DNA of 64,000 bases from Fluviicola sp. (GTDB taxonomy: Bacteria > Bacteroidota > Bacteroidia > Flavobacteriales_D > Crocinitomicaceae), in assembly GCA_002734085.1 (NCBI GenBank), contig NVXV01000010.1, positions 80,659 through 144,658 of the forward strand. Reading direction: 5' to 3'. Position 1 is the first letter of the stretch, and each line of letters starts with the position of its first letter. Below, piece by piece: positions 22,850 through 32,632 of this stretch. The translations under genes and the position numbers were made by a program. The notes under the pieces are model-generated. The model did not search any database, was not told the DNA's origin, and worked only from the letters and a program-made list of their open reading frames with translations.

Positions 22850-24766
22850 ATGAAGATTATACGATATATCATATTATTTTTAATTATTAGTTGTTCTTTT
22901 CAAAGTTCAGCGCAAAAACTCTTTCATCAGGATATTTTTTATGGTGGAGTTACTGCTGCGGGGTTTAGTACGGGAATTGGTGCTTGGTGGCCAGAAGACA
23001 CCATTACTGTCCAGATAGAACCTGGAAGTACCATAAGAAATGCGTGGATGTTTGTGTATAGTATGGGATACCCAGATGAATTATCTATTGTTTTGGATGG
23101 AGAGTTGGTGGAGATCGATACAAGTATTCATTTATTAAGCACCTTTACTAACACGAACCCTCAATCCAACCCAGTTAGAATATACGCTGTAGACATAAAA
23201 AGTATTGTTGAACCTACAAAGACTGACTACCCTATTGAAATTCTTGCAGTGGGACATCCCGAAATTAATTGGGGTTGGTGGTCACCAGTTCTTTATATAG
23301 AGTATAACAATTCAAGCCTAAGTAAAGTAACAACATCCTTATGGTACAACGATATTGATTTGATTGGTTTAGAAAATTATAATTTTACAGGGTTAAATAG
23401 CATTGATTTTTCTCAAGATGTTGGATTTTCATTATTTACGGATAGAGTTGGTAATTTTAATCCTTATGATATATTTATAAATAGCACTCAAATTGGAGAG
23501 TTCAACCAAAATGACAGTTATAATACTAGTACATGGGGTGTAGGAGTACAGGGTCATTTTTATTATCAAAATAATACTCTTTTTGGTTTAGGAGATGATG
23601 TACCTAATACCACTATGTATGGTTCAGACGGCATTGCTTTAATTAACAGTTATTTAAGTTCAGGAGATACGGGTTATGATTTAAAAATGGAACACCACCA
23701 AAACCCTTCCTCACCAGGCAACCAATCTATTAACCTCATATTCCCTCATACCTATACAACCCCTTGTGACACATTCTCCACACAAATCATTGCAGATACT
23801 TCTGTCTGTATTGGTGATAGCATCCAATTATTTGCCAGTGGTGGCAATAACTATGAGTGGCTCAACACGCAAGGAGTAAGCAATCCAAATATTTTCAACC
23901 CTATGGTATCGCCAGATAGCACACAACTATATGTAGTGCGTATAGAAAATGAACCGGGTTGTTTTAGAACTGAAAAAGTACTCGTGGAAGTACATGAGAA
24001 TCCAATCATAGAAACACTTGATATTACTCCTGAAATATGTGGGGAGAGTAATGGAGAAGTAACAGTAGTGGCTTCGGGTAAGAATCCGTTTAGTTATACA
24101 TTGGGTGGAGGTACTCAAACCAGTGCAACATTCTCAAATTTGCTAAGCGATAACTATACCCTAATTGTCACTGATGATAATGGTTGTACAACAGATTCAT
24201 CATTTGTATTGCCACAAGAAATTGGGGTTGATGCAAGTTTTACTGCCAACCCAGAAACTGGTTACGAGCCACTGAGTGTTCAATTTACAAACACCACTCA
24301 AAACGCCACAGATTATGAATGGTTTATAGATAATGCTTTTTGGGATAATACAACGCATACTTCAGCTTATTTTGATTCGGCTGGTGTATATGATGTAATG
24401 CTCTACGCTTACAATAATCTTCCAGCTTGTGTCGATAGTTTTGCTCTAAAAATTATTGTAGAAGACACTATGATAGTGCGAATTCCCAATGTGTTTACGC
24501 CTAACGGTGATTTTTCAAATGATAATTTTACCATTGATGTACGCAGGGCTAAAGAAATTAAGGCTACTATTCTAAATCGTTGGGGAAATGTAATGCACGA
24601 AGCACAAGAAAAAAGTAACGGCACAGAACAAACTATAACGATTTGGAATGGAGAGGCACAAAACCAACCCGCAACCGAAGGAACGTATTTCTATAAGTTT
24701 GAAATTACGGATGTGAAGGGGGAGGTGTATGTTTATCAAGGATTTTTTCATTTGGTTAGGGATTAG
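22850..24766 (+). CDS. T9SS type B cargo with PKD and gliding-motility C-terminal domain
   Basis: 638 aa. Signal peptide at residues 1-21 (ending SSAQ; the Cys in ISCSF is not in a good lipobox). The N-terminal ~300 residues are beta-rich without a recognised fold. Then come an Ig/PKD-like stretch (VCIGDSIQLFASGGNNYEWL), a SprB-type repeat (CGESNGEVTVVASGKNPFSYTL), a PKD domain (ASFTANPETGYEPLSVQFTN) and the type B C-terminal domain (IPNVFTPNGDFSNDNF, ILNRWGN, IWNGEA, GTYFYKFEI). Type B domains direct export through T9SS, as for SprB-type surface adhesins. It is separated from the previous cargo gene only by a hairpin. Confidence 0.88.
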   Translation: MKIIRYIILFLIISCSFQSSAQKLFHQDIFYGGVTAAGFSTGIGAWWPEDTITVQIEPGSTIRNAWMFVYSMGYPDELSIVLDGELVEIDTSIHLLSTFTNTNPQSNPVRIYAVDIKSIVEPTKTDYPIEILAVGHPEINWGWWSPVLYIEYNNSSLSKVTTSLWYNDIDLIGLENYNFTGLNSIDFSQDVGFSLFTDRVGNFNPYDIFINSTQIGEFNQNDSYNTSTWGVGVQGHFYYQNNTLFGLGDDVPNTTMYGSDGIALINSYLSSGDTGYDLKMEHHQNPSSPGNQSINLIFPHTYTTPCDTFSTQIIADTSVCIGDSIQLFASGGNNYEWLNTQGVSNPNIFNPMVSPDSTQLYVVRIENEPGCFRTEKVLVEVHENPIIETLDITPEICGESNGEVTVVASGKNPFSYTLGGGTQTSATFSNLLSDNYTLIVTDDNGCTTDSSFVLPQEIGVDASFTANPETGYEPLSVQFTNTTQNATDYEWFIDNAFWDNTTHTSAYFDSAGVYDVMLYAYNNLPACVDSFALKIIVEDTMIVRIPNVFTPNGDFSNDNFTIDVRRAKEIKATILNRWGNVMHEAQEKSNGTEQTITIWNGEAQNQPATEGTYFYKFEITDVKGEVYVYQGFFHLVRD

Positions 24767-24878
24767 GCAGGGTTGAGACAAAACCTAAAACTCCTTGAAA
24801 TGTTGAGATTCTCAGCGTACAGCGTACCTTGCACCTACCCTGAACTCTTTTATGGTTAAAAATCTTTTTCAAAAGAAA

Positions 24879-24911
24879 TTTGCAAATTATAAAAGAATAT
24901 TTGTATACTTG
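24879..24911 (+). promoter_or_regulatory. Candidate promoter for rho
   Basis: TTTG (24879-24882), 21 nt spacer, TATACTTG (24904-24911). This matches the Bacteroidota sigma-A layout TTTG-N19-21-TAnnTTTG with one mismatch in the -7 element. It would leave a leader of about 75 nt before the rho ATG at 24992; Rho leaders are often autoregulatory. Confidence 0.55.
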
Positions 24912-24991
24912 CAGTGTCGCTAATCTCGCGGCGTTTCTCAAAGAAAAAATATATACAATCTAAGAATATCTCTTATTATATTTTCATATAA

Positions 24992-26668
24992 ATGAACAAA
25001 GAAGAATTATCTGGGAAGAAACTTCCCGAGCTACGTGTTATAGCGAAAACTGTTGGTGTAAAGAAAGTTGAGTCTTACCGCAAATCTGAGTTAATTGATT
25101 TAATCATGGGTGGTGGTGAAACAAAAAGTGCCGAGCCAGCATCAGAATCAGCGAAAAAACCAGAAGCGAAACGACCTCGTAAAAGAGAAGCAAAATCAGC
25201 TACTGAAAGTCAAGATTTATTTTCTGAAGGAGAAAAAGATAACAAAGAGAAATCTCAATCGCCTCGAACAGAAAAAGGAACTGACAATAGTAACAAAAGA
25301 ACTGATAACAACGATTCCAATAAAAAAGGTTTTGTTAAGGCTTCTGACAAGGGTAATTCGAATGACACGAACCCGAGAGAACGCAAATATGAAAAGCGTA
25401 CAACTCAAAAGGATGATAAATCAGACGATAGAAAGAGTAATAGATCTCAACCCAATAAACCTTCTAACAACAACCATAACAACGATAAGAAAAATCCACG
25501 TCACAACGATAATCGCAAAGCGAAAGAGGAGCAAGAGAAGAAATACGACTTGTCAGGAATTGTTGCAGCTGAAGGTGTTTTAGAAGTGATACAAGATGGG
25601 TATGGTTTTTTAAGATCTTCGGATTATAACTATTTACCATCTCCTGATGATGTTTATGTAAGCCACAGTCAAATTAAACTTTTTGGTTTAAAAACTGGAG
25701 ATACCGTTTATGGAACAATTCGTCCTCCTCGTGAAGGCGAAAAATATTTTCCACTTGTAAAAGTTGACTCAATTAATGGTCGTGATCCTTCTTTTATTAG
25801 AGATCGTGTTCCTTTTCAATATTTAACTCCACTTTTTCCAGATGAGAAATTCAAACTTACTGGACATAGCCAAGAGTCAATGTCAACTAGGATTATGGAC
25901 TTGTTCTCACCTATTGGTAAAGGACAACGTGGAATGATTGTAGCACAGCCAAAAACGGGTAAAACAGTTTTATTAAAGGATGTTGCTAATGCAATAGCTG
26001 CCAATCACCCAGAAACATATTTGATTATACTTTTAATTGATGAACGTCCTGAAGAGGTTACAGATATGGCACGTAGTGTAAATGCTGAAGTGATTGCTTC
26101 AACATTTGATGAGCCGGCAGACCGACACGTAAAAGTGGCAAACATGGTACTCGACAAAGCCAAAAGAATGGTGGAGTGTGGTCATGATGTTTGTATTCTA
26201 TTGGATTCGATTACACGTTTAGCACGTGCCTACAATACAGTTTCTCCAGCATCTGGAAAAGTACTTTCCGGTGGTGTAGATGCAAATGCATTGCAACGAC
26301 CAAAAAGATTCTTTGGTGCAGCACGTAAAATTGAGAATGGAGGTTCATTGTCAATTTTAGCAACGGCGCTTACAGAAACAGGTTCTAAAATGGATGAAGT
26401 TATCTTCGAAGAATTCAAAGGAACAGGTAATATGGAACTCCAGTTGGATCGAAAAATTGCGAATAGAAGAATTTATCCAGCTATTGACATTCTTGCTTCA
26501 GGTACACGTCGTGAAGACCTATTGATGGATAAAGACAGCTTGCAAAGAATTTGGATTTTACGTAAACACCTTGCTGATATGAATCCAATTGAAGCAATGG
26601 AGTTCTTGAAATCTCATATGCAAAACACATTGTCAAACGAGGAGTTTTTAGTCTCCATGAACGGTTAA
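24992..26668 (+). CDS. rho: Transcription termination factor Rho
   Basis: 558 aa. An N-terminal SAP-like helical segment (residues 1-37) is followed by a long disordered Lys/Asp/Asn/Ser-rich insertion (about 45-185), then the RNA-binding cold-shock-like domain ([20 protein letters not shown]) and the hexameric ATPase. Walker A is AQPKTGKT, Walker B region [15 protein letters not shown], and the Q-loop/R-loop segment [20 protein letters not shown]. Rho is an RNA-dependent helicase that ends transcription. The insertion makes it ~130 residues longer than the E. coli protein; comparable disordered insertions are known in Bacteroides Rho. The DUF4199 gene follows 4 bp downstream. Confidence 0.97.
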   Translation: MNKEELSGKKLPELRVIAKTVGVKKVESYRKSELIDLIMGGGETKSAEPASESAKKPEAKRPRKREAKSATESQDLFSEGEKDNKEKSQSPRTEKGTDNSNKRTDNNDSNKKGFVKASDKGNSNDTNPRERKYEKRTTQKDDKSDDRKSNRSQPNKPSNNNHNNDKKNPRHNDNRKAKEEQEKKYDLSGIVAAEGVLEVIQDGYGFLRSSDYNYLPSPDDVYVSHSQIKLFGLKTGDTVYGTIRPPREGEKYFPLVKVDSINGRDPSFIRDRVPFQYLTPLFPDEKFKLTGHSQESMSTRIMDLFSPIGKGQRGMIVAQPKTGKTVLLKDVANAIAANHPETYLIILLIDERPEEVTDMARSVNAEVIASTFDEPADRHVKVANMVLDKAKRMVECGHDVCILLDSITRLARAYNTVSPASGKVLSGGVDANALQRPKRFFGAARKIENGGSLSILATALTETGSKMDEVIFEEFKGTGNMELQLDRKIANRRIYPAIDILASGTRREDLLMDKDSLQRIWILRKHLADMNPIEAMEFLKSHMQNTLSNEEFLVSMNG

Positions 26669-26672
26669 TATT

Positions 26673-27239
26673 ATGCGTCCAGCACTGAAATCCGCTATAG
26701 GCTTTGCATTATTGTGGATTATTTTAAAGTTTATTTTCATGTTCGCAGGAGTATTTCAAGGGGAAATATTCTTTACAGGACTTTTGAATAATTTCTTTTT
26801 ACTTTCTGCCATTGCTGTTGGTTTATACTTTGAAAAGAAAAAAGAAGGATTTGGCCAGGGCACAGCTCTTTCTGATATTAAACATGGAATGGTTGCAGCA
26901 GCTCCGTATACGGTAATGGTTGCAGTCTTTATGTTTTTTTATTATAATGACATTAATCCAGATTTTGTCGAAGACCGCGTAACTGAGCGCATGGATATCA
27001 TTTATGATAATATGCAGCGAGAAACATATGTAGATTCGTTAAAGCTCCAGAACAAAGACTTTAAAGTGATGACGAATGATGAAATCTATCGCCAGATTCA
27101 TAGTGAAACAGAAAATGCATTCTCTCCTAAAAGTTTGCTTACTTTTTCATTGTTAGGATTATTAATTCTCGGTTTGACGTATTCGATTTTTATTACCGTA
27201 ATTTTTAGAAAAATTCTGCTACGGGATTATTACAAGTAG
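26673..27239 (+). CDS. DUF4199-like membrane protein
   Basis: 188 aa. Membrane helices at about residues 9-29, 34-50, 72-92 and 160-182, with a charged helical segment between the third and fourth (VEDRVTERMDIIYDNM). Bacteroidota-specific family of unknown function, commonly found beside core genes. It starts 4 bp after rho and is probably in the same operon. Confidence 0.78.
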   Translation: MRPALKSAIGFALLWIILKFIFMFAGVFQGEIFFTGLLNNFFLLSAIAVGLYFEKKKEGFGQGTALSDIKHGMVAAAPYTVMVAVFMFFYYNDINPDFVEDRVTERMDIIYDNMQRETYVDSLKLQNKDFKVMTNDEIYRQIHSETENAFSPKSLLTFSLLGLLILGLTYSIFITVIFRKILLRDYYK

Positions 27240-27283
27240 TATTTTTAGGATAAGTTTATCTTCTTTTGCTTACCTTTATTTAT

Positions 27284-27853
27284 ATGGACAAACTGTTAGA
27301 AGATATAAAAGGATGTCAAATTTGTTCACACTTACTTCCCCATGTCGTTAATCCTGTTGTAACTGCCAGCACTGAAAGCCGTGTTGCAATTATTGGGCAA
27401 GCTCCTGGTAGTATAGTCCATAAAACGGGAATTCCATGGAATGACAAAAGTGGTGACCGATTAAGAGAATGGATGGGAGTTAGTAAAAACTTATTCTATG
27501 ATACCAGCATTTTTGCTTTGGTACCAATGGGATTTTGTTATCCTGGTAAAGGAAAAACGGGTGATTTACCTCCTAGAAAAGAATGTGCTCCTCAATGGCA
27601 CGAACCACTTTTTGAGCAAATGAGAAATTTAGAATTGATACTATTAATTGGCTCGTATGCTCAAAAATACTACTTAGAAGAAAACCCTTATAATACACTA
27701 ACTAAAAGTGTGAAAAACTATAAAGACTTCTTACCAAAGTACTTTGTACTCCCACACCCATCACCAAGAAATAATATATGGCTAAAACGGAACATTTGGT
27801 TTGAAAAAGAGGTTATTCCTAGTCTGAAAGATATAATTGCGCCTTTAAAGTAG
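27284..27853 (+). CDS. Uracil-DNA glycosylase superfamily protein
   Basis: 189 aa from ATG 27284; an in-frame TTG at 27266 is less likely. The UDG-superfamily motif 1 is seen as GQAPGS (with the Asp/Glu position Gln), and motif 2 as HPSPRNN near residue 165. IGSYAQKYYL precedes it. A CQIC pair stands at the N-terminus; the full four-Cys 4Fe-4S ligand set of family 4 enzymes is not evident. Members remove uracil from DNA or act on related damage, but this subgroup is little studied. It lies after the DUF4199 gene with 44 bp between and may be transcribed with it. Confidence 0.85.
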   Translation: MDKLLEDIKGCQICSHLLPHVVNPVVTASTESRVAIIGQAPGSIVHKTGIPWNDKSGDRLREWMGVSKNLFYDTSIFALVPMGFCYPGKGKTGDLPPRKECAPQWHEPLFEQMRNLELILLIGSYAQKYYLEENPYNTLTKSVKNYKDFLPKYFVLPHPSPRNNIWLKRNIWFEKEVIPSLKDIIAPLK

Positions 27854-27917
27854 TTGAATTACTTACAAGCAAGTCAACTTTTTTTTCAATAAAACTAGTT
27901 GATAATCCTAAAAAGTT

Positions 27918-28865
27918 TTATTCCTTCTTTTCCTTATAGTTTGCAATTTTATAGGTTATTCCTAAGCCTAAAACTTGTTTGAATTGAGTTCTTGGTCCAA
28001 CATCACCGAAGCGATCTTCAATTTGAATATCGTCATCGTAAATCAAATTAAACTGAAGACTTGCTGAAAACCAATCATTTACTTTAAAATCCATAATAAG
28101 CTCACCGTTTACATCAATATTCTGAGGTTCTTCCATATAATTAGAGAAAAACTCAACACGTGAGCGCAAACTAATATTTTCCATGAGATCTTTTTCATAC
28201 ATAATACGAACAAAAGATCCCAGTTCTGCTCTGTATGTTTCGCCAAGTGTTTCAATTTGACCCAGATCATTCAATACTGCTGGCTCTACTCCAAAAGCAC
28301 CTTGATTTGCAAGATATTGATCTTGAACAAACGTGAATTTACCTGACAAAGGCGAGATCATTACTTTAAAGTTATCGTTTGGAATATATTCTATACCTAA
28401 TGAAATATTCAAATATCCTGGAGCCATAAACCCCGACGAACGAATGGTATCATCAGCACTTGCGAAACCTTCCAAAAATTGAGTTCTAAATCCTCCTAAC
28501 AAGGATAAATACCACGATTTCTTTAATTCGTAAGAAAATGTAGACTGTATATCGATAACATCATCTGTTTTTTGAATATCCTCATCAAAATATTGCACTC
28601 CACCTAAATTCAAACCTACAGAGTTTGTCCACTTCAACCTGTCCTTTTTATAATTTGCCTGTGCATTAATAAAAGCAAGTCCTGATATATTATTGCGACC
28701 ACCAGCTGCCCAGTTGGTGAATGAAGACTGTGTAAGGTTTAAAGAATATATGCTCTTTAGCTTCCAATTTGGATTCGTAGGTTTTTCATTTTTGGTTGAA
28801 TCACTTTGAGTAAAGCCAACTGTTAAACTAAATATAAATAAAACTGTTAATATTCGATTCATCAT
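27918..28865 (-). CDS. DUF3078 outer-membrane beta-barrel protein
   Basis: 315 aa. Signal peptide at residues 1-19 (ending VGFTQ). It follows the DUF3078 family: WKLKSIYSLNLTQSSFTNWAAGGRNNISG near the N-terminus, many alternating beta strands, and an aromatic-rich C-terminal strand (LGLGITYKIAN). DUF3078 proteins are predicted outer-membrane barrels of Bacteroidota with unknown cargo. Two Met codons open the gene (28865 and 28862) and either may start. It is convergent with the UDG gene; the short spacer contains a weak tcaact/agttga hairpin. Confidence 0.87.
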   Translation of the reverse strand: MMNRILTVLFIFSLTVGFTQSDSTKNEKPTNPNWKLKSIYSLNLTQSSFTNWAAGGRNNISGLAFINAQANYKKDRLKWTNSVGLNLGGVQYFDEDIQKTDDVIDIQSTFSYELKKSWYLSLLGGFRTQFLEGFASADDTIRSSGFMAPGYLNISLGIEYIPNDNFKVMISPLSGKFTFVQDQYLANQGAFGVEPAVLNDLGQIETLGETYRAELGSFVRIMYEKDLMENISLRSRVEFFSNYMEEPQNIDVNGELIMDFKVNDWFSASLQFNLIYDDDIQIEDRFGDVGPRTQFKQVLGLGITYKIANYKEKKE

Positions 28866-29029
28866 CTATTGTTTGAATTTGACCAACTGAGCATTACACT
28901 CTTAAGATGGTATTAATTTGTCTATTGTCATTTGAGACAACAAAAGTATCTAAAATATGTTTTATTCATCTGCTAAAAGTTAAGAATTTTGTATTTTCGT
29001 GGCGCATTCTAATTAGAAAAATCAAACAG

Positions 29030-30208
29030 ATGAAAGAAGTATATATTGTATCTGCCGTTAGAACTCCAATTGGAAGTTTTTTAGGTGGATTATCGACAGT
29101 TCCAGCAACTGCACTTGGTGCAACTGCAATCAAAGGAGCTATAGAAAAAGCAAAAGTAAAAAACGAAGCTATTGATGAAGTGTTCATGGGTAATGTACTT
29201 CAAGCTAACTTAGGTCAAGCACCCGCTCGTCAAGCAGCGATTAATGCAGGACTTTCAGAAAACGTCCCTTGTACTACAGTGAACAAAGTATGTGCATCGG
29301 GAATGAAATCGATCGCTCTAGCAGCACAAACTATTTTGGCTGGTGACAACCATATCGTAGTTGCTGGAGGGATGGAAAACATGAGTCAGGTTCCACATTA
29401 CGTGAACGGTCGTCAAGGTGTCAAATTAGGTGACATCAAAATGACTGACGGAATGGTAAAAGATGGTCTGACAGATGTATACAACCGTGTACATATGGGC
29501 GTTTGTGCTGACAAATGTGCAACGGAGCACAACTTCTCAAGAGAAGATCAAGATGCATTTGCTGTTCAATCTTATGAGAAATCAGCAAAAGCATGGAGCG
29601 AAGGCAAATTCAAAGATGAAGTAGTTCCTGTAAGTGTTCCCCAAAGAAAAGGAGACCCAATCATTGTTAGCGAAGATGAAGAGTACAAAAATGTAAGAAT
29701 GGATAAAATTTCAGCATTACGTCCTGCTTTTAATAAAGAAGGAACTGTAACTGCTGCAAATGCCTCAACTTTAAATGATGGTGCTTCTGCATTAATTTTA
29801 GCTTCGAAAGAAGCCGTTGAAAAGCACGGTTTAAAACCAATCGCTAAGATTGTTTCTTATGCAGATGCTGCGCAAGAGCCAGAATGGTTCACAACAGCAC
29901 CTTCGAAAGCTTTACCAATTGCAATTAAGAAAGCAGGTCTAACAAATGATCAAATTGATTTTTGGGAGTTAAACGAAGCATTTTCTGTTGTAGGCTTAGC
30001 AAACATTAAATTATTAGGAATTGATGCCAATAAAGTTGACGTGAATGGTGGAGCCGTTTCTTTAGGTCATCCACTTGGAAATTCTGGTTCTAGAATCATT
30101 GTTACTTTAATCAACGTACTAAAACAAAACGGTGGTAAAATTGGAGCCGCTGGTATTTGTAACGGTGGTGGAGGTGCCTCTGCTATGGTAATTGAGAATG
30201 TTGATTAG
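29030..30208 (+). CDS. Acetyl-CoA acetyltransferase (thiolase)
   Basis: 392 aa from ATG 29030 (MKEVYIVSAVRTPIG); the frame continues upstream, but the extension is not thiolase-like. Catalytic residues: Cys in NKVCASGMKSI (nucleophile), His in NGGAVSLGHPLGNSG, and Cys in GICNGGGGASAM (acid/base). The length is that of thiolase II. It condenses two acetyl-CoA or cleaves acetoacetyl-CoA in ketogenic or beta-oxidation metabolism. Cytoplasmic. Monocistronic, ending in a good terminator at 30233-30263. The upstream gtattttcgtgg resembles a promoter -7 region. Confidence 0.95.
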   Translation: MKEVYIVSAVRTPIGSFLGGLSTVPATALGATAIKGAIEKAKVKNEAIDEVFMGNVLQANLGQAPARQAAINAGLSENVPCTTVNKVCASGMKSIALAAQTILAGDNHIVVAGGMENMSQVPHYVNGRQGVKLGDIKMTDGMVKDGLTDVYNRVHMGVCADKCATEHNFSREDQDAFAVQSYEKSAKAWSEGKFKDEVVPVSVPQRKGDPIIVSEDEEYKNVRMDKISALRPAFNKEGTVTAANASTLNDGASALILASKEAVEKHGLKPIAKIVSYADAAQEPEWFTTAPSKALPIAIKKAGLTNDQIDFWELNEAFSVVGLANIKLLGIDANKVDVNGGAVSLGHPLGNSGSRIIVTLINVLKQNGGKIGAAGICNGGGGASAMVIENVD

Positions 30209-30232
30209 GATCTTTAGAAATAACATATAATT

Positions 30233-30270
30233 AATGAGTCATTCGTATTTTGGGTGGCTCATTTTTTTTA
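30233..30270 (+). terminator. Terminator of the thiolase gene
   Basis: aatgagtc (30233-30240) pairs with ggctcatt (30256-30263), eight base pairs including one wobble, followed by a run of T. Confidence 0.75.
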
Positions 30271-30604
30271 CCGCAAAGTCGCGCGAAGAAGGCGCAAAGG
30301 GAGCGAGAGTTTGAGCGAGCAGGAACCGTAGAATGTTGAATATGGAACCGCAGATTTGAGAAGTAGCGAGTTCAACATTCGTTAATCCGTATTTGATATT
30401 CTGGGGTTCAAATAAGTGTTCTCATTTATGGACATATAAATTTATCAAACAACCGTTCGTCCCTACAACGCTCCGTAAATGATTTAACCAGATCGCAAAT
30501 CAGATGGGGTTTCCGACCAACATTACATTTTTTTTCACCCCCTCCCCCCCCATTTTTTTCATCCATTCTCGTTTCTACTAATACAAACATTAAAATTTAG
30601 GAAA
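30271..30604. other. Gene-free stretch with inverted repeat and poly-C tract
   Basis: No credible gene. A perfect 10-bp inverted repeat gaatgttgaa (30331-30340) / ttcaacattc (30371-30380) lies within a G/C-rich stretch containing gcgcgaagaaggcgcaaag. Further on, a C5-T-C8 homopolymer tract (30538-30551) flanked by T-runs precedes the PKD protein gene by 53 bp. Confidence 0.6.
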
Positions 30605-32038
30605 ATGAAAAAATTAAACACTACACTCGCATTTTTAATAATGCTCTTCATGTCTGGACTCACCTATGCTCAAACGTGTACTGCAGACGCAACTGTTAAC
30701 CCAACAGGAAATCCTGGTGAGGTTGAAATTATAGATAACTCTACAACTTCATCTGGAGCGGCTGCAACTTATTCATGGGTAGACTTCTATCACGGTGGGA
30801 CTTGGAATTATGAAGGTTCTGTAAACCTTCAACCGAATTCAAATACAGCAGTCTATCAGTTCACTCAAAATGGAACATATAATTATTACATTAGTGTGCA
30901 AGATAGTATAACAAACTGCTTTGATTCAATATCGGGTACTATAACGATTAATACTATTGCAGTTAACTGCGATGCTAGTTTTTCGTATTATGATACAATT
31001 TTCAACCAAACGTATTTTTACCCAAACAATTACGATCCAAACTTGGCTTATTCATGGGATTTCGGTGATGGAACTTATTCAAATGTGCCTTACCCTTACC
31101 ATACGTATAACTCTCCTGGAACATACACTGCTTGTTTAACAGTTTGGGATGCGAACGGAGGATCTAATTGTGCTGATACAATATGTGAAACAATTACTGT
31201 TACTGGAAACAACAACAATTGTGATGCGAGTTTCAACTACTTGGATACAATCAACGGAGATACGTATTTCTTACCAAACAACTATGATCAAAATCTATCT
31301 TACTGGTGGGATTTCGGTGATGGAAACTCATCAAGTAATCCTTTTCCTTCACATACCTATAGCTCACCTGGAACTTATACTGCGTGTTTAACTGTATGGG
31401 ACAATTTAGGTTCATGTGCTGATACGGTTTGTCAGACTGTAGTTGTTACGAATAACAATGTACCTTGTGATGCAAACTTCTACCTGTTCCAAGATAGTAC
31501 AAATGCTAACGTATATTACATCTGGGATCTTTCATCAGGAAGTAACCTTTCTTACTCTTGGGATTTCGGTGATGGAACGGTAAGTAACCAGCAGTACCCA
31601 ACACATACGTATAACAGTCAAGGAATATTTACGATTTGTCTTACAATTACAGACAACGCTGGTAATTGCTCAGATACATACTGTCAATCTATTGAAGTGT
31701 TAAACAAAGCACAAGGAACAACAATTAATATAGTTCCATTCGGACAAACAGCAGATTTGGCAGAAGAAGAAAATATCCTTACAGATGTTAAATTGTTCCC
31801 GAACCCAACTTCTAGCACAATTAATATAACGCTTAGAGGTAGTGTAAGTGCAAATTACAACTATCAAATCATTGATGTGATGGGTAATCAAATCACGTTA
31901 GGAGAATTGAATTCAAACCAAAATGTTGCTTCCAAAGAAATTAGTGTGGAGCAATTACAACAAGGGGTTTATTTTGTTCAGATTATAGAATCAACCAATA
32001 AAGAAAAGGTTAAAACGCTGAAATTCATTAAAAAGTAA
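30605..32038 (+). CDS. PKD-repeat T9SS type A cargo protein
   Basis: 477 aa. Signal peptide at residues 1-22 (ending LTYAQ). Three near-identical PKD domains stand in the middle, each with SWDFGDGT or WWDFGDGN, then HTYNSPGTYTACLTVWD or a variant, spaced about 85 residues, each opened by CDA[SN]F. The last ~75 residues are a T9SS type A domain (LFPNPTSSTINITL...GVYFVQIIEST). It is probably a surface adhesin or matrix protein. The sigma factor gene starts 36 bp downstream, with no terminator seen between, so the three genes may be linked. A homopolymeric C tract lies upstream. Confidence 0.9.
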   Translation: MKKLNTTLAFLIMLFMSGLTYAQTCTADATVNPTGNPGEVEIIDNSTTSSGAAATYSWVDFYHGGTWNYEGSVNLQPNSNTAVYQFTQNGTYNYYISVQDSITNCFDSISGTITINTIAVNCDASFSYYDTIFNQTYFYPNNYDPNLAYSWDFGDGTYSNVPYPYHTYNSPGTYTACLTVWDANGGSNCADTICETITVTGNNNNCDASFNYLDTINGDTYFLPNNYDQNLSYWWDFGDGNSSSNPFPSHTYSSPGTYTACLTVWDNLGSCADTVCQTVVVTNNNVPCDANFYLFQDSTNANVYYIWDLSSGSNLSYSWDFGDGTVSNQQYPTHTYNSQGIFTICLTITDNAGNCSDTYCQSIEVLNKAQGTTINIVPFGQTADLAEEENILTDVKLFPNPTSSTINITLRGSVSANYNYQIIDVMGNQITLGELNSNQNVASKEISVEQLQQGVYFVQIIESTNKEKVKTLKFIKK

Positions 32039-32074
32039 TTATTACTTTCATGTTTCAGTACGAAACAATTAGCG

Positions 32075-32632
32075 TTGGAACTAAATAATGAAATTATACA
32101 ACAAATAAAGAAGAATGATCGAAAGGTCATTCTTCAGTTGTATGAGAATACATTTAATGTTTTAATGAATACTGCCGTTAGATACAAATCGAATAAAGAA
32201 GACCAAATGGCAATAGTAAATACGGCGTTCATGAAAATAATCGATTCAATAGAGCAATTTAAAGTAGGAAGTAATTACTTCTCTTGGGCTAAGCGAATCG
32301 TGAGTAACACCGTGATTGATGATTTTAGGAAAAATAAAAAGTACAAAGATTTATTTAATGCAGACATAGATGAAACTGCCGATCCATTTACAGGGGATTT
32401 TACTCCTGAGGCATATAAAGAAATGGAAGTGGAAGAAGTGCAACAAATTTTAGATCAACTCCCTCCAGCTACAAAAATTACATTTAACCTGTTTGCTATT
32501 GACGGATATTCATATAAAGAAATAGCAGAAGAGCTAAATATTGGCTACGAGACTGTCAAATGGCATGTTAAAGAAGCCCGAAAAAGATTGAAAATAATAT
32601 TAAGTGATAATAGTGAATTACTAAGGCATTGA
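32075..32632 (+). CDS. ECF-type RNA polymerase sigma factor
   Basis: 185 aa. Region 2: FSWAKRIVSNTVIDDFRKNKKYKDL. Region 4: LPPATKITFNLFAIDGYSYKEIAEELNIGYETVKWHVKEARKRL, read over two helices. Typical length for extracytoplasmic-function sigma factors. Starts at TTG 32075: between it and the upstream in-frame stop there is no ATG or GTG. It overlaps by 4 nt (TTGA) with the next gene, which encodes its probable membrane partner, indicating translational coupling. It is expected to be held inactive until a signal arrives through that partner. Confidence 0.93.
   Translation: MELNNEIIQQIKKNDRKVILQLYENTFNVLMNTAVRYKSNKEDQMAIVNTAFMKIIDSIEQFKVGSNYFSWAKRIVSNTVIDDFRKNKKYKDLFNADIDETADPFTGDFTPEAYKEMEVEEVQQILDQLPPATKITFNLFAIDGYSYKEIAEELNIGYETVKWHVKEARKRLKIILSDNSELLRH

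Noticed and set aside
25110..25583. Open frame inside rho
   Set aside because: Lies in the disordered low-complexity insertion in another frame and consists of Lys/Arg/Thr runs.
30403..30414. tRNA-like GGTTCAAATAAG (T-loop resemblance)
   Set aside because: No acceptor stem or anticodon arm can be built around it.
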